From: J027 sp965215855
Lineage (GTDB): Bacteria; Chloroflexota; Anaerolineae; Aggregatilineales; J027
Direction: 5' to 3'
DNA length: 64,000 nt
NCBI GenBank assembly: GCA_965215855.1
Contig: CBDCER010000002.1
Span: 434,001 to 498,000, forward strand
The translations under genes were made by a program, and so were the position numbers. Below are positions 35,357 to 43,334 of this stretch, piece after piece. A model generated the notes under the pieces. It did not search any database. It had not been told where the DNA came from and was given only the letters and a program-made list of their open reading frames with translations. Positions within the stretch are counted from its first letter, which is position 1. Each line of letters opens with the position of its first letter.

Positions 35357-36370
35357 TTAGTCTAGAGCGATCTCGAACTCTTCACCTTCATACTCAGTTG
35401 GCACCTCAATCTCGCCAGCTGCCAGTTGTGCAGCCAATTCGTCGAGTTGCTCTACAACATCTGCTGGCAGGTCGGGTGACATCGCAAGCCAAACCGCAGT
35501 TGGGTCTTCAATCCCGATTTTCACAATCACACCCGGCTCCCATGTGCCATTGGCAACATCCGTTGCTGCACGCAGCCCTGCCATGCTAACGTTAGCGATA
35601 GCTGAAGCAACAAACACATCCGGGTAGACTTCATACCAATCGCGCACATTACCAATCTGGAACACACCATGTTCCTGGCAGGCTTCAATCGCGCCAATAC
35701 GACCAGCATTTAACATCGTGAAGATGATGTCAGCTCCTTCAGCGATTTGAGCCTCAGCAACGGCACGATTGATTTCAGCGTCATCCTGATCACCACTAAA
35801 AGTAGTCAAGAACTGTGCATCGGGATTCGTCATCTGAAGTCCGGCATAGAATGCAGCACGGCCTTTCAACCCCGGACGGACACGGATGCCAGAGATATGT
35901 CCAACAACATTTGTTTCGGTTAATAAGCCTGCTGCCGCACCGGCCAACCAAGTAGATTGCTCCTGCAACACTTCGTAGCTAGAAAGATTGTCACCCGTAA
36001 CATTCCCTTGCACCACCACAAACTTGACATCAGGGTATTCCGGCGCGACTTCCGCAACAGCTTGAGAATTTTGCCCACCATGTGCGATAATCAAATCGGG
36101 GCCAGCCATTGCCAATAAGCGTAAGGCTGTCGTGAGTTGGTCATGTTCTGGCGCAACCTGGTCGATATAACGAATATCGGCTCCGAGTTCCTGTTCAATC
36201 AAGAGCAACCCGTTATAACCAGCTTCCATAAACCCACCATCGTTAATCCGGCCAGGAATCAGCATGGCAACACGCAGCGGTGGAGCTTCATCTTGAGCAG
36301 ATACCGGAGTCATCAAAAATATCGGGAACAACAAACACAAGACAATCAGTATTCGGTTGAAACGAAACAT
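35357..36370 (-). CDS. BMP/PnrA-family substrate-binding protein
   Basis: 337 residues from the ATG at 36370 (GGGAGG just upstream). A signal peptide of about 25 residues ends PVSA-QDE, with no lipobox cysteine. The mature part starts RVAMLIPGRINDGGFMEAGYNGLL, the Bmp family opening, and continues with IIAHGGQNSQAVAEVAPEYPDVKFVVVQG, then GHISGIR and FTMLNAGRIGAIEACQE. Relatives bind purine nucleosides for ABC uptake. No permease or ATPase genes are adjacent, so it is an orphan receptor or serves a distant transporter. It has its own terminator and is flanked by two remnants of another gene. Confidence 0.85.
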   Translation of the reverse strand: MFRFNRILIVLCLLFPIFLMTPVSAQDEAPPLRVAMLIPGRINDGGFMEAGYNGLLLIEQELGADIRYIDQVAPEHDQLTTALRLLAMAGPDLIIAHGGQNSQAVAEVAPEYPDVKFVVVQGNVTGDNLSSYEVLQEQSTWLAGAAAGLLTETNVVGHISGIRVRPGLKGRAAFYAGLQMTNPDAQFLTTFSGDQDDAEINRAVAEAQIAEGADIIFTMLNAGRIGAIEACQEHGVFQIGNVRDWYEVYPDVFVASAIANVSMAGLRAATDVANGTWEPGVIVKIGIEDPTAVWLAMSPDLPADVVEQLDELAAQLAAGEIEVPTEYEGEEFEIALD

Positions 36371-36492
36371 ACAAACCTCCCAAAAATTATAGAGAAACAA
36401 AATCGGATCTTGTTGATGCACTTGCCCATAAGTATAAGGCAGATTCAGCCTTCGAAAAAGTAGTTGTCAACTATCCGAAAATAGGTTCACCA

Positions 36493-36839
36493 TTATTCAG
36501 TCGGCGAGGATATTTTTCGGATTTTGGTAGGGTGACTGAGTTTGAAGTCCTCTTCGGCGGGTTTATAAACATCCCAACGACAGCCAAAATAGCCTTTGAT
36601 GTACGATTTCACCCGCGCCCGAAATCCACCACATCGCCTTCCTGCAAATCGAGCGCCTGAAACCCTTTGGTGTAATTGCACCACAGATGATCCGCCACAA
36701 CATTACCTTCAGCATCGGTGATGTTTACCAGACAATATGGTTTTCTCCGGCCTTGTCCAGCCTGTTTTCATCCCGAAGCGTTTGAATGTACCGTGAATGT
36801 TGTGCGTTCACCTTCTTGCTCACCCAGTTGCTTTCGCAT
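36493..36839 (-). pseudogene. decayed small gene with at least three frameshifts
   Basis: On the minus strand, four short pieces in different frames join into one protein of about 115 residues: MRKQLGEQEGERTTFT, then TFKRFGMKTGWTRPEKTIL, then LVNITDAEGNVVADHLWCNY to LDLQEGDVVDF, then ARVKSYIKGYFGCRWDVY to the stop after KIRKISSPTE. The layout (NIxDxxGxxVxDHLWxNYTKGF, GDVVxFxARVKxYxKGY) is one I associate with a small OB-like protein of unknown function scattered in Firmicutes and mobile DNA; that link is from memory. It may be old transfer debris. A possible AAGG site precedes the ATG at 36839. Confidence 0.65.
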
Positions 36840-36866
36840 CAAATTCGCCTTACAAGCTGATCCGAT

Positions 36867-38471
36867 TCACCGCCGCTGGTACACCCGCATCTCGTCTCCA
36901 TAATATTCTGTTTCAATCGAATACAACAACGCATATTGCTCCTCAAAACGCGGGTCTTGCTCCAGTCCACCCGTCACGAAATCGGCCATCACCACCAGAT
37001 ATTCGGGCTGATAATCGAAAATCATCTGCGGCGGAATGGCATAATTCGCATCATCCACCACAATCTCATCCTGCAACTCGCGGCTGTAATATTGGTTTAA
37101 TTCCTTCGTCACCAACCCGACCGTATCCAAAATTCGTGCATTGGTATGGAAGCCCACCGCGCCAATATCGCCCACTGCCACCAGTGTATCAGGCCCCACG
37201 CCCTGCTCCTCAACGAGGCGTTGCGCCATCTGCTCATAGAACAATTCCAGTTCATGAAAAGCCATCTCTGGCGCAGGACGATCCGGTCCATGATCAGGAC
37301 GCAGCGTCCAATCGCTCAACAAAAACACGACCGACACCATGGCTAACCCTACCCCGACTCTCCGCAAATGCCCCGCAATTACCAGCGACTCAAACGCCGC
37401 CAGCAACGCCAATCCCCCCGCCACAATCGCCAGAAAATAAGCAGGCAACGGCGGCGTTAGATACCAGCGGAAAATCAGCGGATTCTGAATGGCGAACACA
37501 GCGAAATACAACCAAGGATAAGTCAAAATTGGCAGTGCCGCCGGAACCCGTTTTGTCACCGCCCGCAGCCCAATCAATGCCAACGCCGGAAACAGGAACA
37601 ACCCAAGCACGACGCCGATCACCACGCCCAAGATAATGTGCTGATGGAAGGGCGTCGAATAATGTTGCAATAGGCGAATGAGTGCCTGTGTCGAATCGAC
37701 CAGATACACCACCGACTTGGTATTGACGGTGTGCGGCAACGGGCTGCCGAAATACCACGCGGCAAAGATTACCCACGGCAGTCCTAGAATCAGCCCCGCC
37801 AGATAATCACGCCAGGGCAGCCAGTCCCATAACGACGCCTGAGAGTCTCGTTTCCACCATGCCATCGCCAATTGGTGCAACAGCAATGGCCCAACCCATA
37901 TCAACGCATCGGGCCGTGTCAAAATGCCCAACGCCGCAAATGCACCCACCCAACCGCCGCGTCGTTGATCTAAATAGGCCGCCCAGGCCGCGATCATCCA
38001 CAAATTATGCACGCTGGTTTCCATACCGCCGATAGCGAACGTCACACTGAACGGCGCAACTGCCCATAACGTCCCCACCAGCAATCCCGCTCTCCGGCTG
38101 CCAGTCAAATAGTGTCCAATCATGACCAGCAAGATCACCGAAAGCGTATCCGCCACTGCATTCACCGCTAGCGCATACCAGGGATAATCCTCGCCAAAGG
38201 CTGCTCCGAAACCCGCCATCGTCAGCGCATATAGGGGCGTGGTTGTGCCCAATACCTTGCTGTCAGGGTTATAGACAAATCCCTCGCCCTCGACCAGGTT
38301 GCGACTGTAGCGAAAGGTGATGAACGCATCATCGACGGTGCGCGGCTGCGGGATAATTCGGGCCAGCAGCGCCACCACAATAATGAGAAAATAAAGCCCC
38401 AAATCAAGTTGTGATTTAGGGCGACGAACGATGTCTCTCAATGGATGTTGAGGCTGCATGTCGAGCATCAT
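36867..38471 (-). CDS. GT39-like glycosyltransferase (GT-C fold)
   Basis: 534 residues with about eleven TM helices and a short soluble C terminus. After the first TM helix comes PRTVDDAFITFRYSRNLVEGEGFVYN then LGTTTPLYALTM. This DDAFIxxRYxxN motif marks a branch of polyprenyl-phosphate-sugar-dependent transferases related to mycobacterial arabinofuranosyl and mannosyl transferases. The soluble tail starts near residue 400 (VGDIGAVGFHTNARILDTVGLV). It directly follows the response-regulator gene (stop and start adjacent), so both are in one transcript with the RAM-domain gene. Confidence 0.75.
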   Translation of the reverse strand: MMLDMQPQHPLRDIVRRPKSQLDLGLYFLIIVVALLARIIPQPRTVDDAFITFRYSRNLVEGEGFVYNPDSKVLGTTTPLYALTMAGFGAAFGEDYPWYALAVNAVADTLSVILLVMIGHYLTGSRRAGLLVGTLWAVAPFSVTFAIGGMETSVHNLWMIAAWAAYLDQRRGGWVGAFAALGILTRPDALIWVGPLLLHQLAMAWWKRDSQASLWDWLPWRDYLAGLILGLPWVIFAAWYFGSPLPHTVNTKSVVYLVDSTQALIRLLQHYSTPFHQHIILGVVIGVVLGLFLFPALALIGLRAVTKRVPAALPILTYPWLYFAVFAIQNPLIFRWYLTPPLPAYFLAIVAGGLALLAAFESLVIAGHLRRVGVGLAMVSVVFLLSDWTLRPDHGPDRPAPEMAFHELELFYEQMAQRLVEEQGVGPDTLVAVGDIGAVGFHTNARILDTVGLVTKELNQYYSRELQDEIVVDDANYAIPPQMIFDYQPEYLVVMADFVTGGLEQDPRFEEQYALLYSIETEYYGDEMRVYQRR

Positions 38472-38831
38472 CTAGGGTCGAAAATGATTCAGGATATTAA
38501 TCAGGTCGTTGATGGAAACTGGCTTGACGATGTGATAGTCAGTTCCGGCTTCCTCGCTTTTGCGACGATATTCATCGTAATCATAGGCAGTGATGGTGAT
38601 GATGGGAATTTTCAAGCCATGTTCGCGCAAATATGCCGTAAAATCCAGGCCGTTCATCACGTCCGGGCCAAGCTGAATATCGGTTATCATCAAATCAACT
38701 GGCGATTCTTGCAGCGCGTTCCAGGCATCTTCAGGATGTTGCACTGTAATCAGTTCATCGCCGTGCATCTTCGCCACACGATCAACCAACGCCAGATTAT
38801 CAGGATCATCTTCCAGATACAAAATTCGCAT
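38472..38831 (-). CDS. single-domain response regulator
   Basis: 119-residue CheY-like receiver with nothing attached. The acidic pocket is E7-D8-D9, the phospho-acceptor D51 (LMITDIQLG), the switch T81-A82 (ITAYDYD) and K103 (IVKPVS). With no output domain it must act by binding a partner or as a phosphorelay shuttle. The N-terminal sequence (MRILYLEDDPDNLALVDRVA) is close to the receiver at 62913 (MRIMYIEDNQINLALVERVA), so the two are paralogues. AGAGG precedes the ATG. Confidence 0.92.
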   Translation of the reverse strand: MRILYLEDDPDNLALVDRVAKMHGDELITVQHPEDAWNALQESPVDLMITDIQLGPDVMNGLDFTAYLREHGLKIPIITITAYDYDEYRRKSEEAGTDYHIVKPVSINDLINILNHFRP

Positions 38832-38845
38832 GGTCGACCTCTTGC

Positions 38846-39139
38846 CTATTCCAACACTTCTTCATTACCGATACTGAATGCCGCATCCAGATCGGATTTG
38901 GCATAGGCCTTGAACGCAATCAGCGTCTCCGTGTGGGTGATTCCCGGTGTATCTCGAATGGCTTCAGTGACGATGTCAGCAACGCGTTCATTAGACTGGG
39001 TGCGTAGAATCGCTGCTAAATCATAGCGCCCCGCAATTGAAAACACATCAGAAACGTCGTCAATATCAATAATCCGTTGGGCTACCACATTGATATGGCC
39101 GCGCTCAACGTTGATTAAAACAATTGCATGAACTGGCAT
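38846..39139 (-). CDS. stand-alone Lrp/AsnC RAM (ligand-binding) domain protein
   Basis: 97 residues from the ATG at 39139, behind GAGGGG. It has only the RAM fold of Lrp/AsnC regulators: MPVHAIVLINVERGHINVVA, then IDDVSDVFSIAGRYDLAAIL and GITHTETLIAFKAY. The DNA-binding half is absent. Such proteins oligomerise and bind amino acids or similar small molecules. It heads a minus-strand run with the response regulator and the GT39-like gene. Confidence 0.82.
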   Translation of the reverse strand: MPVHAIVLINVERGHINVVAQRIIDIDDVSDVFSIAGRYDLAAILRTQSNERVADIVTEAIRDTPGITHTETLIAFKAYAKSDLDAAFSIGNEEVLE

Positions 39140-39225
39140 AATCCCCTCGCATAAAATCTTGTGTCCCCTATAATACTGATAAGAAACGCCAATTGCTACA
39201 TTTGATTTACCAAACCAGGAATGTA

Positions 39226-40758
39226 ATGTCCAAGCGTCTCTATATTCACCTATTTTTGATAACCTTGGCAGTGATCGGCTTGCTGTCTCCGCGTCTTCAA
39301 AGGGCCGATGCCCGCCAATCACCTCGGCAACTGACACCATTCCAGTCCGTCAGTGGTAGCCTGGGAAATGGCAATGCAACCGCCCAGGAATGGCAATTTA
39401 ATGGCGAAGCAGGGCAGGTCATCTCATTAGTCGCCACGCCGCGCTCTGGCGACCTTGACCCCGTCATTGAGCTATACAGCCCCCAGGAGCAATTATTAGC
39501 CAGCAACGACAATGCCGTCTTCGATACCCTGGAGGCTCGCCTAGAAGCCTATACCCTGCCTGAAACCGGCCCATATCGTGTCCGTGTTTATCGCGAAGGG
39601 CTGGAACATGGATCTACGGCTGGCGACTATCAACTCCGTTTGACGATGGGATTCAGTCTGCTGCCAGTCGGCGAGGCTTTGACGGTCGTTACACAATTGG
39701 AACAAGATACGACACTTACACAACGTGAATTAGCCGAATTAACCACCACAGATTTCTACATTCCCCTGGAAATTACCCTACCCCAAAGCCAGCAACCCTA
39801 TCATGTTGAGTGGCGCTTTTTCTTGGGAAACATCGTGTGGCGCTTTCGGCACGAATCGGGGGGTGATTGGCTGTTGGCAGCGGATGATGCCCAGGGGAAT
39901 GCGTTGCGGCGGGCACGCGGCGAACAGTTTGCTGGCCCCGGCCAGAATGTCAGGTTGGCCTTTCGTCTGCAAAACAATGTGTTCCAGGTTTTTGCCAATG
40001 GTCGCTCCATCGCTATTCTACAGGTGACAGAGAGCATCGTCCCCACCACCCCAGGTCGCCTATCCGTTCTATTGGCAACTGAGACACCCACACCCACCAC
40101 GTTGATCATGCCCATACGCGGCCTATGGCTGACCACACCGTACTACAGCCAGGAACCAGTGGATGCAGGAGCCATTCCCCCGACCGCTCCCGGTGAGCGC
40201 CTCTATAATTACACTGCCACGCCACTGGAAGCCGTCGATGAACTGCGAGAACTCGGCTACATTCCTTCCGCGCCAGGGAGTGGTGTGTTGGTTGACATTC
40301 CGGCTGGTTATATCTCAAGCGACGTTGTTGGCTTCCGGGGTTACGCTCTAGTTTCTCGCCCCTTCCAGAATTTTGTCCTCAGCTACACTGCATCGGTTGC
40401 CTTCGGCCCACCCGAAACAGCCTGCGGCGTTCTATTCCGATTGGAAGACGGGGCCAATTTCGCAACGGTGCTTTTCACACCTCAGCGCGGAGTCTATTTC
40501 TTACAATACCAGGATGGAGTCCCTGCCGCCTCGCAATTGGCGATCTTCAGTCCGGAAGTATTGCCCGGCGTGGGAACAACAAATCACTTTACGATGATTG
40601 CCATTGAGGACACCGGTCTATTATTTGTTAATGGGCGGCTAGTGGGCGACATTGTCCTCAATCCAATTGCCGGGCCGACTCTCAGCCATATCGTTCTGGC
40701 AACCAATGAATCCGCCTACTGTCTATTGAACACGGTCTGGTTATATTCGCTGGATTGA
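39226..40758 (+). CDS. secreted PPC-domain protein
   Basis: 510 residues from the ATG at 39226 (AGGA five bases upstream). A signal peptide of about 30 residues precedes a PPC (bacterial pre-peptidase C-terminal) beta-sandwich at about 40-145: SGSLGNGNATAQEWQFNGEA, the DPVIELYSP strand and AYTLPETGPYRVRVYRE. The remaining 350 residues are beta-rich, with two segments (about 160-300 and 330-510) that look like lectin or LamG-like sandwiches (WRFFLGNIVWRFRHESGGDW, NGRSIAILQV; then LSYTASVAFGPPETACGV, LFVNGRLVGD). No catalytic motif was seen. Likely an exported binding protein. Confidence 0.7.
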   Translation: MSKRLYIHLFLITLAVIGLLSPRLQRADARQSPRQLTPFQSVSGSLGNGNATAQEWQFNGEAGQVISLVATPRSGDLDPVIELYSPQEQLLASNDNAVFDTLEARLEAYTLPETGPYRVRVYREGLEHGSTAGDYQLRLTMGFSLLPVGEALTVVTQLEQDTTLTQRELAELTTTDFYIPLEITLPQSQQPYHVEWRFFLGNIVWRFRHESGGDWLLAADDAQGNALRRARGEQFAGPGQNVRLAFRLQNNVFQVFANGRSIAILQVTESIVPTTPGRLSVLLATETPTPTTLIMPIRGLWLTTPYYSQEPVDAGAIPPTAPGERLYNYTATPLEAVDELRELGYIPSAPGSGVLVDIPAGYISSDVVGFRGYALVSRPFQNFVLSYTASVAFGPPETACGVLFRLEDGANFATVLFTPQRGVYFLQYQDGVPAASQLAIFSPEVLPGVGTTNHFTMIAIEDTGLLFVNGRLVGDIVLNPIAGPTLSHIVLATNESAYCLLNTVWLYSLD

Positions 40759-40759
40759 C

Positions 40760-41650
40760 TCACTCGCCGACTTCCTTCCAGTCCACCTCACAGTGTTCAT
40801 AGACCTCCTGCCATTCCGACTCGCCGCCAGAAATGTCCTGAGATCTTTCCTCACTATCAGCGATAAGCGCCTGCACTGCGCCAGCATTATGGTAAGCAAT
40901 GGCCGCATGATTCGCCAACACGCGCAATAATCGCATATGTCGCGAGTTGAAACCGTTGGCATGATCAAACAGGGCAATCACTCCCAAGCACTTACCATCC
41001 AGCCGAATCGGAACCGCCAACACATTCCGGGCACGCCGTTCAGCGATGGTTGCTACTTCGTGTTGGTCAAAGTCATTGAGCCATAGTGCCTCCCCCTCCT
41101 CTATGACTCGCATCAACAAACCTTTCCGCAATTGCATGGCTGGACGGCTACCATATGGAACTTTGCCACTGGCTGCCCCCAACTGATAGCGCCCTTGTGA
41201 TGTTTGCAAATAGAATATCGCCCCACTCGCCGCAATCAAATGCAAGGCTTCTGGCAACAGCCGTTCAGTGATCTGTTCTCGCTGTAACATGGTACTGATG
41301 GTTTGGCTGATACGATAGTGGACTTGAGCCTCAATTTGGGCATTCAAGCGTTCAGTTTCATCCGCCTGGCGCTGCGCCTCGGTTTGTAACAATGCTTCCA
41401 AAAACTGCACCATCACGTCCCCCAACGCGCGAATTCGCGGATAATCTTCTCCGGCCACAACACAACCTGAATAGCCCCCTGCATCCAGCTTCCACCGTAC
41501 AGCGTCCGCTGGCGGCATCCGGTCCACCGTCCTAAACAACACCCGATCTTCAGAGTCTAATATCCACCAGGCCGCCTGTGGCGTACTGGCATCAACCAAT
41601 GGCCCCAGTATCCGTTCCAGCCGATGATATTGAAACAAACGTTTGAGCAT
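40760..41650 (-). CDS. GAF-domain sensory protein
   Basis: 296 residues from the ATG at 41650 (GAGGAG upstream). The N-terminal 100 residues form a small alpha/beta sensor (AAWWILDSEDRVLFRTV, GYSGCVVAGED). A coiled segment (QRQADETERLNAQIEAQVHYRIS) leads to a GAF domain at about 130-265 (LPEALHLIAASGAIFYLQTS, AVPIRLDGKCLGVIALFDHANGF). No kinase, cyclase or DNA-binding output is present, so it likely works through a partner. Divergent from the PDZ-kinase gene, convergent with the PPC gene with 1 bp between stops. Confidence 0.78.
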   Translation of the reverse strand: MLKRLFQYHRLERILGPLVDASTPQAAWWILDSEDRVLFRTVDRMPPADAVRWKLDAGGYSGCVVAGEDYPRIRALGDVMVQFLEALLQTEAQRQADETERLNAQIEAQVHYRISQTISTMLQREQITERLLPEALHLIAASGAIFYLQTSQGRYQLGAASGKVPYGSRPAMQLRKGLLMRVIEEGEALWLNDFDQHEVATIAERRARNVLAVPIRLDGKCLGVIALFDHANGFNSRHMRLLRVLANHAAIAYHNAGAVQALIADSEERSQDISGGESEWQEVYEHCEVDWKEVGE

Positions 41651-41734
41651 TATCGCCCTGCTCCTCAAAAGTTCTTCGTTTATCAATCGCCTCCATGCAG
41701 TTTAACACAACCTGCCGCCCGCCGCCGTCGCTGT

Positions 41735-41763
41735 TTGACCTTTATTGACGCTACCGCTATGCT
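41735..41763 (+). promoter_or_regulatory. candidate promoter of the kinase-PDZ gene
   Basis: TTGACC (41735-41740), 17 bp, TATGCT (41758-41763). A second TTGACG (41745-41750) with GATACT 16 bp further on overlaps it. Either would start transcription shortly before the ATG at 41809. Confidence 0.4.
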
Positions 41764-41808
41764 ATAGATACTTTGGCCGGTTTCAGGGAAGATAGGCGCG
41801 TTCAACTG

Positions 41809-43233
41809 ATGAGTGATATTCCACAAAATTTTGGGCAGTATGAAATTGTTGAGGTAATTGGTACTGGCGGCATGGCAAAGGTGTACCGCGCCCGCCAGTT
41901 AAATATCGAGCGGCATGTTGCCATCAAAATCATGTCCTCCGCGCTTTCGGATCAGGCAGAGTTTCAAGATCGCTTCAAGCTGGAGGCCGATGTTTTTGCC
42001 AAACTCGAACACCCCCACATCTTACCAATTTACGATTATGGGGAACACGACAATTTTGTCTATCTCGTGTTACGTTTGATGGAAGGCGGCACGCTGGAGA
42101 AAATGATCCGGGGCAAGCAACTGGCACTGCCCGATCTTTCCCGCTTGATTTCACAGATCGCCCAGGGGTTGGAGTATGCCCATGAAAACGACATCGTACA
42201 TCGTGATTTGAAGCCCAACAACATTCTGTTGGATAAATTCGGCAACGCCTATCTAATGGACTTCGGCATCGCCAAGATCATCTCCGATGCTCAGGCATCC
42301 GGCATGAGTACCATGCTAGGCACACCCGCCTATATGTCGCCAGAACAATGGCGACTGGAAGACATTGATCATCGCATCGACATCTATAGCTTGGGCGTCA
42401 TGACCTACGAAATGCTCACCGGGCGGATGCCCTTCAACGGCCAAACGCCTTATCATCTCATGTATGCTCATTTACACGAAGAACCCATGCTACCCAGCCA
42501 TATCTTTGAAGGGCTGACGGCAGACATTGATGCAGTGGTGTTGCGGGCGCTGGCAAAAGACCCCAATGCCCGCTATCAAACAGCCAGCGAACTGGCCGCG
42601 GATCTGGACGAGGCCGTTCGTGCCCAGGCCGAAGACACTCGCAGCAACCTGGCCTCACTCACCGACGAGCCGCAATCCGGTCAGGCGGACAAAGACACCA
42701 AACCTGACATTCTGGGCAGCATCTTGCTGGCATTAGATCGCCCCAGTGGACGGATGTATGCGGTGCCAAAAGTTGAGGATTTTGTCGATGTCATTTCGCA
42801 CAAGAAAGCGCCCACCGCCAGCCGCCGCATCGAAACCTGGAATATTGATGATATTCTGCAAGAACTCGAAACACCCGCCAAAACCACCATCAACACCGTT
42901 CGGCTCAAATCCATGATGAAAGCGGGTGAACTCAAGCAAAGTTATCTGGGTGTACAATGTCATCCGGTACGCTTACCCGAAGCCCTGGCTCAACAATCAG
43001 GCCAAAAACGAGCGTTGTTGGTCGCCGAAGTCGAGCCAGACAGCCTGGCTGATAAAGCCGGTCTAATGCTCGGCGACACGCTGGTCACATTGGATAATGA
43101 AGCGTTGCGTAACCAGGACGATTTGATTACACTGCTGAGTGGTGATCGTGTTGGCAAATCTGTGATTATTCATTTTATTCGTGCTGGTGTTTTCCAAGAA
43201 ACACAGGTTACCCTTGAGAGCTATAATCAATAG
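41809..43233 (+). CDS. cytosolic Ser/Thr protein kinase with C-terminal PDZ domain
   Basis: 474 residues. Hanks-type kinase at about 8-270: glycine loop IGTGGMAKVY, K40 in VAIKIM, HRDLKPNN with catalytic D133, DFGIAK, GTPAYMSPEQ and SLGVMTYEMLTG, all intact. An acidic linker leads to a PDZ domain at about 379-470 (YLGVQCHPVRLPEAL, AEVEPDSLADKAGLMLGDTLVTL). No TM helix was seen, unlike its neighbour, so it is predicted cytosolic or peripheral. Its kinase domain is closely similar to the next gene, probably by tandem duplication. The ATG at 41809 is preferred over a TTG 12 codons earlier. A clear terminator follows. Confidence 0.9.
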   Translation: MSDIPQNFGQYEIVEVIGTGGMAKVYRARQLNIERHVAIKIMSSALSDQAEFQDRFKLEADVFAKLEHPHILPIYDYGEHDNFVYLVLRLMEGGTLEKMIRGKQLALPDLSRLISQIAQGLEYAHENDIVHRDLKPNNILLDKFGNAYLMDFGIAKIISDAQASGMSTMLGTPAYMSPEQWRLEDIDHRIDIYSLGVMTYEMLTGRMPFNGQTPYHLMYAHLHEEPMLPSHIFEGLTADIDAVVLRALAKDPNARYQTASELAADLDEAVRAQAEDTRSNLASLTDEPQSGQADKDTKPDILGSILLALDRPSGRMYAVPKVEDFVDVISHKKAPTASRRIETWNIDDILQELETPAKTTINTVRLKSMMKAGELKQSYLGVQCHPVRLPEALAQQSGQKRALLVAEVEPDSLADKAGLMLGDTLVTLDNEALRNQDDLITLLSGDRVGKSVIIHFIRAGVFQETQVTLESYNQ

Positions 43234-43268
43234 TCAGTCTTCCAAATCGCTAGTCATCACTATATCAT

Positions 43269-43304
43269 CCAGGCGATGCACCAATTTTCGCCTGGTTTGT
43301 TTTT
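43269..43304 (+). terminator. Rho-independent terminator after the kinase-PDZ gene
   Basis: CCAGGCGA (43269-43276) pairs with TCGCCTGG (43288-43295) around an 11-base loop, followed by TTTGTTTTT. It separates the two kinase genes, so the second needs its own start of transcription or read-through. Confidence 0.85.
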
Positions 43305-43334
43305 AAGCCATTGAGCAGACGAGCAGCCAAAAAT

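Noticed and set aside
36465..36470. Perfect TTGACA on the minus strand upstream of the BMP gene
   Set aside because: No acceptable -10 at 16-18 bp. The TATAAT close to the ribosome site has no -35.
36797..37636. Plus-strand 279-codon open frame
   Set aside because: Antisense to the GT39-like gene; the sequence is Pro/Thr/Ser/His-rich without a domain.
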